Shown piece by piece: positions 12,601-23,421 of a stretch of 64,000 nucleotides of DNA. Source of the stretch: Numida meleagris (lineage: Eukaryota; Chordata; Aves; Galliformes; Numididae). Below the pieces are notes generated by a model. That model was given only the letters and a program-made list of their open reading frames with translations. It did not search any database and was not told where the DNA came from. Each line of letters begins with the position of its first letter. Positions within the stretch are counted from its first letter, which is position 1. The stretch lies in contig NC_034411.1 of the NCBI RefSeq assembly GCF_002078875.1, positions 29,595,226 through 29,659,225 on the forward strand, read 5' to 3'. The position numbers and the translations under genes are program-made.

Positions 12601-13985
12601 GTCATAGAATCGCCAAGGTTGGAAAAGACCTCTAAGATCATCCAGTCCAACCATCCACCTACCACCAATATTTCCCCACTAAACCGTGTCCCTTAGTACA
12701 ACATCTAAACAAACACCTCTGGGGATAGTGACTCAGCCACCTCCCTAGGCAGCACATTCCAGTCCCTAATTACTCTTTCAGAAAAGAAATTTTTTCTGAT
12801 GTCCAACCTGAATCTCCCTGGTGCAACTTGAGGCCATTCCCTCTAGTCCTATTGGTAATTTCCCAGGAGAAGAGGCCAACTCCTACCTTCCCACAACCTC
12901 CTTTCAGGTAGTTGTAGAGACAGTAAGGTAAGGCAATAAGGTCTCTCCTGAGTCACCTCTTCTCCAGACTAAACAATCTCAGTTCCCTCAGCTACTCCTC
13001 TTAAGACTTGTTCTCCAGACCCTTCACAGCTTCATTGTTCTTCTCTGGACGCACTCCAGGGCCTTGGTGTCTTTCTTTTAGTGAGGGGCCCAAAACTGAA
13101 CGCAGTACTTGAGGTGCAGCCTCACCAGTGCTGAGTACAGAGGGACGATCACTTCCCTGCTTCTGCTGGCAACATTATTTCTGATACACGCCAGGATGCC
13201 ATTGGCCTTCTTGGCCACCTGGGCACACTGCTGGCTCATGTTCAGCCAAGCATCAACCAACACCCCCAGGTCCGTTTCTTTCACACAGTCTTCCAGCCAC
13301 TCTGCCCCAAGCCTGCAGTTTTGCTTGGGGTTGTTGTGGCCAAAGTGCATCACCCGTCACTTGTTCTCATGGAACTTAATCCCATTGGCCTCAGCCCAGT
13401 GATCTACCCTGTCCAGAGCCCTCTGTAGGGCCTTCCTATCCCCAGGCAGATCAACACTCCCTCCCAGTTTGGAGTCATCTGCAAACTTACTGAGGATGCA
13501 CTCAATGCCCTCATCCAGGTCATTAGTAAAGATACTGTACAGGAAAGAGCCCAAGTGGTTCCCCTGGGGAGCACCTCTTGTGACCACTTGCCAGCTGGAT
13601 TTCACTCCATTCACCATCACTTTCTGGGCCTGACCCTGCAGCTGGTTCTTTACCCAGCAAAGAGCGTACCTGTCCAAGCCATGGGCTGCCGGCTTCTCTG
13701 GGAGAATACTGTGGGAGACAGTGTCAAAGGCTTTGCTGAAGTCTAGGCAGACTACATCAACAGCCTTTCCCTCATCCCCCAGGTGGGTCAATCAATCATA
13801 GAAGGAGATCAGGTTGGTCAAGCAGGACCTGCATTTCATAAACCGTGGTGAGTGTGTGTGATCCCTTGGTTGTCCCGCACATGCTGTGTGATCTCCCTCA
13901 AGATGACCTGCTCTATAACCTTTCCTGGTACCAAGGTCAGGCCGACTGGCCTGTAGTTCCCTGGATCCTATTTACAACCCTTCAG
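12601..13985 (-). mobile_element. CR1 LINE fragment with RT domain, 1.4 kb
   Basis: Minus-strand CR1 copy covering the 3' UTR tail (CATAGAATCGCCAAGGTTGG on the + strand at 12603) and roughly the C-terminal half of ORF2. It includes the core of the reverse transcriptase. The endonuclease domain and 5' UTR are missing. It starts about 100 bp after the older CR1 at 11376-12500, in the same orientation, and both are antisense to BTBD9. Its open frames are longer than those of the other copies, so it is probably one of the younger insertions here. Confidence 0.95.
13078..13791 (-). pseudogene. CR1 ORF2 reverse transcriptase remnant, broken by a TGA
   Basis: Two minus-strand open stretches (13791 to 13360 and 13356 to 13081) are in the same frame, separated by a single TGA at 13357-13359. 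The upstream part carries RT motifs: [10 protein letters not shown], then [19 protein letters not shown], and the catalytic-type FADD followed by SKLGG. The downstream part carries the CR1-typical [28 protein letters not shown] and VPLYSALVR segments, and ends at a TAA (13078-13080) just after QFWAPH. Relative to the family, both stops look like point mutations inside ORF2, which normally runs on. The product would be non-functional: there is no endonuclease, and the C-terminal domain is cut. It is a LINE protein, not a host gene. Confidence 0.9.
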
Positions 13986-16520
13986 TCAGTGGCCAGTAGA
14001 AAATCCTACTAGAAAAGAACTGGAAAAGCTTTTGTTTAAGAGTAATTATAAATAAATAATGTCTTTAGATTATAGAAATTTAAAAAAATATTTATGACTT
14101 CATATAATGACTGTATAACTCTTCCTTACAACAGCTTATGAGATATTTGAAACAGTAAACAGAGAAAATACATACTTCTGCTATTTTTTTCTGTATTGTT
14201 GCCTGTCTGGACAGAAAATAACCTCGCTATTTTTCTTCTCTGAAAAGGCACTTATCAATGACACAAAAAATATTAAATGTAACTAGATACAGAAAGGCAG
14301 CAATTGGCATGTTTAACGTAATAAACATAACATAATTGCCTTTTATTTAATTTTTAAATGGCTAAAACCTTAATACTGAAATAGCTGCCGTATCACAATA
14401 GCTTTAACTCCTTCTACGTTTATCTTGTATAGAAAAGTAATACTATTATACTGCAATTTTGGCTGATAACTTTATATTTTTTCTGTGAATTTCCAAAATA
14501 GAAAGAAGAGCAGGACTTGCTGTAATAACATGTAGCAGAGGGAGACACAATTATTCTGTACCATATTGATTTTCAGATTAAAGTAAATACAAATGTATTG
14601 CATCTGTGTAAAAGTAGATTAAATATTTATCTCTGTTTAATCTCTTTGAAGACTTTATTATTAATATGCATACTTTATGGTTAACTCTTTTGCTTTTCAT
14701 ATCCAGATTAATTCTTAAGTTAATAAATGATATCTGGAAGCTTTAATGTGTTTTTTGTTTGCTTATACCATCATCCTGTACAGCTCGTAATGCTTTCTAA
14801 TATTCAATACTACTTTCTCCTTATGAAGTTTTTTCTTTCTGTATTGCTCATTTTCTATTCTTGCCTGAATTGAGAGTGAGATCATGACTCAGAATAAATG
14901 ATCACATAAGCACATGGAAAATACGGAGAATTTTGATTCCTTTGGAGTATCCTGAAGAAAAAAGTTTGACTTTCTGCAAGATAACTACTGAAACATAAAT
15001 AACTGCAGAAACTGAAAGGGGATTATAGGCAACCAGAGACAAAAATGCAATTATAATTTTATAAAAAAATACTCATAAAATGAGCTTGCTTTTCTTTTTC
15101 CCCATCTTTGAACAAATGTCATTACCTCATGTTTTAGTTTCCTACTGTCTTTTGGATTTCTGTAAGTATGCAAATAGTTTATGAGCATAGTACTGTGAAA
15201 TATGTTTGCTGTATGTGATAAATACTGACTTTATAGTATTTAGGAAGTGAATGTCATCCTATAAGGTTCACAACTATTGTTTGGTATTCTTCTGAGAAGG
15301 TACTGCAGCCTCTTTTGGTGTAACAGACAATACAGTCAGTTGCCTGTACCCATAACATGAAATTTTATTTATATTTGAAAGCTGTTATTGTGTAAAATGA
15401 GGCATCTTCAGCATGTGATGGAAAAAACAGTATCATATTAAATGATTAACAGGTTTACACTTAAATGACCAAAGAAGTGGCATATTAGATGTATGTTTAA
15501 ATCTCATGATATTGCAGAGAATGAGCTGGATAAAGCTTTGTTCAGCTTTTCCTCCTTCATCTTGAGGCCATGATTTACTAACAAGAGCTAATTTAGCTTT
15601 TTATTCTAACATAGAGAGTTCTAGGGTCACAGGGAATTTTGCTTTAAAGAGTTACATTTCTAGTGTAAGTTCTGACACTTTCATTGAAGTATTCTTCCGG
15701 TGATTTAATATCCATCATACCAGAACAGTTTCTCTACAAAAGTTTATCCTGGTAACTTGCCTGGAATGTGTTTGAAAGATTATTGTACCTGGCATTAAAA
15801 GTGATCCTTGTGCCCAGTGTGCACTGGTAAATATTCATTTTATCAAACTGACATTTTTTTTCTGCTTATTCAGAAAGGCATTTCAGGCAGAACAAATTTG
15901 AACTAGATTCTATGGTAAAGTCTTCTTCCTGTCTCTTTCTTACAAAAGGTACTGTGAAGTAAGAATTCTTTATCTTTTTCTTTTATAAGTCCCAAAGAAA
16001 GAAGAAGTTATGTTTAGTATTCATGCTGAGTTACTTTGGGAAAGATTCTTCCAACTTTTCATTCACTTTTTGTTTGTTTTGTAGTAATCCCAAGCCATAT
16101 GCTTTTTCAAACTATTTAACTTTGGCAAAGTTGTTTTGGGAGAGAGCAATTATGCGCATTCTTAAAAGGAATACATATAATACATATTTCCTGTTAGCCT
16201 TTTACTCTAAAGCCAAGACGGTTTTGATTACAGTATTGTTAATTGTAATTACAGTCACTAGCATGCTTCTGATACTCAAACTCTTTGAAAACCTCGATCA
16301 AAGAAACAGGACTGAGCCTCCGTGATGAAAAGGATCCTATTGAAAACCATAATTAGCTACATTTTAACAACCATTTAAAAGAAAACAAATTTATGTATTT
16401 TTTTCCTTTTGCATCTTTCTAACATTTGGAAGGCTTAGTCTAAGCATAGATATTAAATCAATTCGGCATCTATTATTAGTAGTTAACAGGTCAAAGATTT
16501 TAACTAATAAACTTCTTGTT

Positions 16521-16542
16521 TGTTTGTTTTTTAAAACAAACA
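16521..16542 (+). repeat. 22-bp palindrome
   Basis: TGTTTGTTTT and AAAACAAACA, perfect inverted repeat arms of 10 bp with a 2-base centre. Intronic low-complexity DNA; could be chance. Confidence 0.6.
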
Positions 16543-17884
16543 GAAAATGTGCTTTATTCGGTCTCTTCAGTATTTGGGCACCTTCTAGTTGTAGAAAAGC
16601 AGAGTGGGGAAGATCTGATGAGGCCCCAGGGGCTGGATTTTGTTTCTTTCTTTCGTTTTTTTAACTTAGTCTTACATGTTGCTGTGGGCAACTATTCTTA
16701 TTTTTTCTGTCAGCTCTGAGTTTTTTCATTTGCGAAGAGTATTCAAATGTACAAAAAGGCTTCTGTTAAGTGTTTTGTTTGAGCTTCTTAAAGCTACTTT
16801 TGATAGCTCATTATTTTTGATAATATTAATGAGCTGGGCTTAGCTGAGGGCATCGAGGGAGTTTATTTAAAATCTGCCTGTCCTGTAGACCCAATTCCAC
16901 TTTGAATGCTAGGATTCCAAAATGGGAAGTAAAGAACTAAACCAGATTGCTTTTAACGGAGGGTAATAGAACTGTTTTTAAGGCAAAGGTACAGTCAAAC
17001 ATGTCCATAATAAGGCAGTTCTGAAGACAGTACAGCTACTGCTTTGGACAACATTTCTCTGTAAGAGAAAGGATTCTGTGTTCAGCAAATGGTGAGGTCA
17101 TTCTCCCCCTCTAAGTGTCTTGTTTTTCAGTGTTAAAAGTGAGCAATAATGTTTGCAGTTAACGTTTCTTCCAGCAGAAGTAGCAGCTAAAAGCAAGAAA
17201 GATTTTTCTCAACAAGAAGTGAATTCATAATATAAAACTTGAGCACTCTTGTGAAAGATGATTAAAGAGAGACAGCTTGAAACTTTGCCTGGGAAAGTCT
17301 GTAGTGTGGTACAAGTTGCTTTTCTTTTCAAACATCTCAGCTATTTTCATTATTGGATCCTTGTCTGTTACACTTCGAAAAGTATAGATCTGTAGTAGCT
17401 CTTCCTCTCAGGTGAAGAATGAACCCAGATTGGCCATATTACCTGGTTTTCACAGTTCTCTAGTTGTGTGTGGCTGTATTACTCTTATTTAGGTCATCAG
17501 TGCAGTTGAAGCCATTTTGGATGGTTAGCTGCTCCTTGTTTATTTGTCTACAGCAGGTTCATTGACTAGCTTACAATTCCGAGGGTAAATAACATCCAAC
17601 AGTTTGTTACTCTAGGAATTGCTAGCTAACATTGAAGGCAAGAACGTGAGAATCAAGAGATAGCAACTGGTAATTACCAGTATGTTGCGGTGTGGTATTT
17701 ATTCTCCATATGAGTATTGTGTTAGGGTTCAAAGAATAAGAGTTCTAATAACAACAAAATCAGTGAAGCATAATTTTACATAGTGTGGACTGTGCACTTT
17801 AGAATATTGCAATTTCAAAATTTTGGGTAGTTAGAAGAGAGAGCGTTATATCATCATCATGCTGATTTTGCTTCCTGTCATCTC

Positions 17885-19216
17885 TAACTGAAATAGAAAG
17901 AAGATCCAGTAATTACAGCCTGTCAATCTCAAGTCAGTGTGTGGCAAAATTATGGAGAAGATTATTCTGGAAGTTATTGAAAAACACATAAAAGACAATT
18001 CAGTCATTGGTTACAGACAGTGTGGGTTCATAAGGGGAAAGTTGTGTTTAATGAACTTCATTTCCTTTTATGATGGGGTTACCCAAACTTCACAAGGGAA
18101 TAATTGATGTAATCTTTTTGAATTTCAGCAAAGCTTTTGATACTGTTTCTTACAGTAGCCTTCTGAACAAAGTATCTAGTATGCAGTTAAACAAATACAT
18201 AATGTGATGGGTAAGTAATTGGTTGACCAGTCCAGCTGAAAGGATAAAAGCAAATTGGGGTTACGTCAGGATTGTGACCAGTCACCAGTGGGTTTCTGCA
18301 GGGCTCCATTTAAGGGACGGTTCTCTTTAATGTCTTCATCAGTGAGTTGGATACAGGACTTGAAGGTATAACTGTTGCCTTCCTTGAGTGTAGAGAGGCA
18401 TTTTAGAGAGATTTTGATAAATTGGAGGGCTTGGCAATCACCAACAGCATGAAGTTTAACTTCAGTCCAAGAAGTTCCAGATTCTGCACCTGGGTCTGGG
18501 CAATCTTGGATGTGCTTACAGACTTGGGGATGAGAGGCTGGAGAGCAGTCCCGCAGAAAAGGATCTGGGGATTCTGTTGGCTGCAAGTTAAACACAAGTC
18601 AGCAGTGTGCCTTGGAACCCCCATGGCCAGCTGCACCCTGGGGTGGAGCAGGCCCAGTACTGTCACCGGGCGAGGGAGAGGTTGTCCCTGTGAGTCTGTG
18701 CAGCCTCATCTCCAGCACTGGCTGCAGGTTTTTGTGCCACAATGTAAGAAGGACATAAACCTATTAGAGAGCATCCAAGGGAGGGCTGTGAAGATGGTGA
18801 AAGTTCTGGAGGGCAAGGAATGTGAGGAGCAGCTGAGGTCCCTTGGTTTGTTCAGGCCAGAGCAGAGGAGACTGAGGGGAGGCCTCATGGCAGCATGCAG
18901 CTCCTCAGCTGGAGAGCAGAAGGGCAGCACTGGTCTCTGCTGTCTGGTGACAGTGATAGGGCCTTAGGGAACGCCATGGGGCTGTGTCAGGGTTGTTCAG
19001 GTTGAGGGTGTAGAAAAAGTTCTTCACCAGAGGGTGATTGGGCCCTGGAACAGGCTGCCCAGGGCAGTGGTCATGACCCTGTGCTGCTGGAGTTCAAGGA
19101 GTGTTTACACAACAGTCTCAGACATAGGGTTTGAATTTTGGGTGATGCAATCTGAAGTCAGAAGTTGGACTCCGATCTTTGTGAGTCTTTTCCAACTTGG
19201 GATATTCTATGATCTG
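17885..19216 (+). mobile_element. CR1 LINE fragment, sense orientation, 1.3 kb
   Basis: Plus-strand CR1 remnant. It starts in RT coding DNA (ATTACAGCCTGTCAATCTC, then a block like MEKIILEVIEKHIKDN) and passes the RT motif NFSKAFDTV at 18106-18150. It runs through the C-terminal region to the 3' UTR, ending with TTTCCAACTTGGGATATTC and TATGATCTG near 19216, the CR1 tail. It is 5'-truncated, as usual. It ends only about 0.8 kb before the BTBD9 exon at 20022 and lies in the same sense as the gene. Confidence 0.93.
18422..18967 (+). pseudogene. CR1 ORF2 C-terminal remnant
   Basis: A 181-codon open stretch inside the sense CR1. Its second half reads VFVPQCKKDINLLESIQGRA, then ECEEQLRSLGLFRPEQRRLR: the typical CR1 ORF2 C-terminus. 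It is in a different frame from the RT motif at 18106-18150, so at least one frameshift separates them. A stop at 18965-18967 breaks it from the following in-frame block (WNRLPRAVV, near 19046-19072). Dead LINE coding DNA. Confidence 0.88.
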
Positions 19217-20021
19217 TTACAAGAGAGAGAATCCCTGTGTAAGGAGAAGGAATAGAGAGGATATGACATATGTCATATATGTTTTTTGAAAATGATATGG
19301 TTAAATCACATTCCTGATGCTTTTGATCTTCCTCTGTGTGAGATAAGGATGGAACTTGAAGGCTGTTGGCTATAATATTTAGAGCACTTCCTGAAGAGAT
19401 GCACATTTGTGAGGATGCATATGGAATTGGTCCTTTGAGACCTCTCTTTTTTTTCTCTCTCCTTTTTCCTTAGCAATTTTCTCAAGAATTCTGTGCCTCC
19501 TTCCTTATATTGTGATGAACTAGAACTGAGATTTCCCATTTTTCTTACTTGCCTTTTAAAAAAAAAAAAACTTATGTATTTACAGAAAAAAAAAGAAAAA
19601 TACAGTTCAGAAGACAGTGTAATCTTCTTAGTCAACAGAATCTTTTTATCATTCCCATTTTAAATTGACCTTTCGAAAAAGATCTTTGACTAAGGTTTAA
19701 GGGAGGCAATGCCACTTGCGAAATAGATTATTTCATTTACTGACTTTCAAATAGATTAGAAGTAATTGGGTGAATGTCATAGAATAATGTTAGTAAGATG
19801 GTTATTTTAAGTCAGTCACTGGCGTTAGGATAATGAGTATAAAGATAACATTGAGATGACAAAAACAGTAAAGACCTTCCTGAGCATTGGAGACACATTC
19901 CAGAAGAAACAGCTAAATTTAAAGAGGATTAAGGGGCAGAAGTACAGGACTAGGAAACATAAGTAAGCATCTTCATTTGACATTTATTTTACTTATCACT
20001 CAACCGCTTCTTCATACTTAG

Positions 20022-20129
20022 GTTACTGCTTTGGGACTGTGATGATCGAAGCTACAGCTACTACATCGAGGTTTCAACAAATCAGCAGCAATGGACCATG
20101 GTGGCTGATCGCACAAAAGTTTCCTGCAA
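20022..20129 (+). CDS. BTBD9: BTBD9 coding exon (third from 3' end), middle of F5/8C domain
   Basis: 108-bp exon between a CTTAG acceptor (ending 20021) and a strong GTGAGT donor (from 20130). The first base completes the Arg codon left open by the previous exon. Then come 35 codons beginning LLLWDCDDRSYSYY and ending DRTKVSC, and two bases (AA) start a Lys codon finished in the next exon. The LLLWDCDDRSY segment is the core beta-strand region of the BTBD9 discoidin-like domain and is essentially the same in mammals as I remember it. The alternative donor, one base later, would break the frame. The exon lies about 0.8 kb downstream of a sense CR1 remnant. No disabling change is visible. Confidence 0.94.
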
Positions 20130-22282
20130 GTGAGTTTAATGTTTTTTGATGTATTTGCATGAAGCCAGAACTGAAAAATGGTTTTCCTTTTTTTTCCTTT
20201 TTTTCCCCTATATTTACATTCTCAACTGTGAAAGGAATGATGGTTATATACCCTGTAGATAACTAATTCCAGACTGTTGAAATACAACATCACAAAGTCA
20301 TAGCATCATATCTGGCTGAATATCTAGACTTTCAAACCAGTTGTAAAGAGGCAGATGAGTACTATGCATTTTGCCCCTACCAAAGCACACAGATGCATTG
20401 TACAGAGTTGAAAGGAGTGGAAGAAATTAGATTAGGGCCCAAACCATAACAGGTAAACCACTGAACTCATTTATCTAAGCTTAACCTCTTCTCTGTGGTG
20501 ATCATGAGGTCAGCGCATATAGGACAGAACCTCTGCTTTTGAACAGGACCCTTCCATAGGAAAAAAACCAATGCTTCTTAAAAAGATAAAACAAACAAAG
20601 AAAAACTTACAGCAAAACCCTTTCATTTTTATTTGTATACTTCAATCAGAAGAATTCAAGTATGAATACTCTCCACGTGTATATTCTCCATTGGCTTTTC
20701 TGTAATTATTGAGTCCACTGATAAAAATCTAATATGGAAAAATCATTCAGTGTTGATAGCCGCCTTAAACAATTTGACAGTTCTAATTCCAGCTGGAAAT
20801 GAAAGATAGGCTGCAAAATTATCCACGTTACATATCCAGAAGCCAGACATGCTCAGCATTCAGTGAATGTTGGTAGTATATGATCTCCTGGCTGATCCTC
20901 AGGGAACCTCAGACTTTGAAAAAACTTATTTCCCTTCTTCTTTCCCTTCTTGTTTAGTTTTCCAGAAGACACGCTTTCTCCTGTGCGTAGGGCAAAACTG
21001 AAGTCATTAGCTAATATGGGGACAGCTCCCACTCATCCTATACTTGTGCCAAATTGCAACACTGCTGATACGCATTTGCTAAAATTGATGTTCCGTCTCC
21101 TAATGGGTAGTGCCATTTGAACATGCCTTACAATGTGGTCTTAGACATTTTGGTGAAGGAGAAACTGACACATGCTTTCAGTGCCTGTAAAGGAACCATG
21201 GTATTGATGGACAGAAATCCTGGCTTTTTTCTTCAAATCTGGAGAAAGAGATGTAATCATTCTCAAAGACAACTCTGTTCAATGGAAAAAAAAATCGTCA
21301 TCCTGTCTGCCCCAGCAGTGGTAGCACTGGAAAGCTGAAACCAGAAAAAAGAGAGAGTCACAATGTTTTGCGCTATTCTTTTACATTTTGATACTAATAG
21401 TCTAGGACAATCAAAAGAAATACTTGGACAATGCGAGTGAAATTGCTGGTCAACCTCCTAGTTCAAGTATCTATTCACTGTGTTCAAACCACGTTTTTGA
21501 AACCCGTAACCTTGGACAAAAATAGGTGCATTCCTGAACTAAAGGTAGCTGATATACTTCAGAATATTGACTCAAAACATAAGTGCTCTGGAAGTTCTCA
21601 AAGCTGTAGGAACTATTTTTATGTGAATTAGAAAATTGCGCTTTCACTAGCTTACTCTGACAGACATATATCTAGATTACAAGATGACAGTCTTAAATTT
21701 AAAGTCTACAAGTTTATAGTATTCTCTAATGCTGCCTCTGTCTATCTGTTCTCAACAAAGACCTAGTCCTAAAGCTTACAAAAAAAGCTCGATAAACTCC
21801 AGAACAATTCAGTTTAGCAAGAACTAGAAAATAGTAAAGAAAATGGATCGATTTGAAAAATCCTAATTAATAATTCTCATTTGAAAAATCTTTTTGAAAG
21901 TTTTTATCCTCTGTAGTTATATTTAAACCCTATACCACTTGTAACTGTGGTATGTTAAAAGATTTGTGGGCTGCCACATTGTGCCCCACGGCACCATCCT
22001 TCAATTTTCAAGTGATTTCTTTGCATCTGAGAGGATTTTTCATATTCAGTTTAAGTCTTTTGTCCTTCTGTGATCAGCAAATCACATTTACAGCTATCTC
22101 ACCACAGAAGAGAACACTCTTTAAATATGTTCAGTTTTGTTTTCAAGTAGGATTTTCAAAAATGCTGGAGTTACTTAATTTCAGATTACTCTGATTGTAA
22201 AAGCAGATTGACATATCTGAAGACTCCCTCTATATATATGCATTCACATCTGAACATAAAATAATGTTTACATATTCATACA

Positions 22283-22318
22283 TTTTATATTCATATATAT
22301 GCATATATATATATAATA
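22283..22318 (+). repeat. AT-dinucleotide patch
   Basis: Interrupted (AT)n with ATATATATGCATATATATATA-type sequence in the large intron. Simple repeat, likely polymorphic. Confidence 0.7.
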
Positions 22319-23406
22319 AATTTAAAAGGTATATGAATAAATAACACTACATAGATGCCAAAGGCTATGCATGTTAAGATGTTCTTATAAAGTACAGACA
22401 TCCATAATTGCTCATAGTCAGAGCTGGACCACTGTCGTTTTCTTGAAAAATATTAAAAAGTGGTACTTGTGACCAAAGAAGCTCAAGAGTACGAATGTAG
22501 AATAGAAGAATCATCATTCAGTTACTCATGCAATGAATGAAGTCCCTCACTTGTTGGGCAAGGTTTCAATACACTGAGGAAGCATCTTAGTGACAAGAGA
22601 AAATTGAACCATTCACTTATAAGAATATGTATGGATCTGGCTTTTTAATTTTGTTTCTGTGCTTGGGGGTTAAAAAAGTAAAAATAAAAAAAAAAATTTT
22701 GGAGCAAGTTGAAAATGAGAAAATTAAATGATGCTACAGTAAGGCAGAGATAGTGCAGTTTGTCTGGTTTACTATTAAAAGGTAATGGCGAAGATATTCT
22801 TGATGTATGAAAAATAATTTTTTTCTCTAGTACAGGGGTTTTAATTTGTTTTCTAAGCTACTTTATCTAATGTATTCTAGACTGAGTCCATGTATGAAAT
22901 ATTCTGTAGCCTGACGAGCAGAGTACAGGTATCTTACTTTGTATAAGGCTTTTAGGTCCAGTGTGCAGTTCTTTCTGTCTTTGTTCTTCCATTTACCATT
23001 GATTACATAGGTATTTTATGCAAACAGCACAGCTGCAAAAGAGAGAAATTTTCCTCAGAATGTCTTTTAGTCAAGCAATTCAGGAACTGAATTGGATAAG
23101 TGGGAGCCAAACTTGTGTGCAGTGCCTGACTCACCCTGGGGTTTAGGCAGCCAGTTAAGTTCCCACATTTAGCAATTTGCCTTAGCCAGACTGCAGCATA
23201 ATAGGATGGAATTAACAGTACCCTCATCTCTTCGGTCCACGTATATTTATGAATGCAGCATCCCTCTCTCCTGGAAGAAACAAAGACTATTCAGGTTTTA
23301 ACTATGTTTTGTCTCAGCCAAATCCTACTTTTTTTGATGAATACTGTAACATCCCAGCCCTTAAAAGTATAAAAATTGTAATTACTTAGGCTTATGCAGC
23401 TTTATT

Positions 23407-23421
23407 AAAAAAAAAAAAAAA
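23407..23421 (+). repeat. A15 homopolymer
   Basis: Uninterrupted run of 15 A in the large intron. No AATAAA precedes it closely and no retrocopy is suggested. Confidence 0.8.

Larger units (their letters stand above)
8342..20021 (+). other. BTBD9: BTBD9 intron (11.7 kb)
   Basis: Complete GT-AG intron in phase 2 (it splits an Arg codon after its second base). It carries most of the recognisable repeats in the window: antisense CR1 copies at 11376-12500 and 12601-13985, and a sense CR1 at 17885-19216. Between them (8342-11375, 13986-17884) it is AT-rich, without genes or repeats I can name. Confidence 0.9.

Noticed and set aside
13109..13746. Plus-strand open frames across 13.1-13.7 kb
   Set aside because: They are antisense shadows of the CR1 reverse transcriptase on the minus strand.
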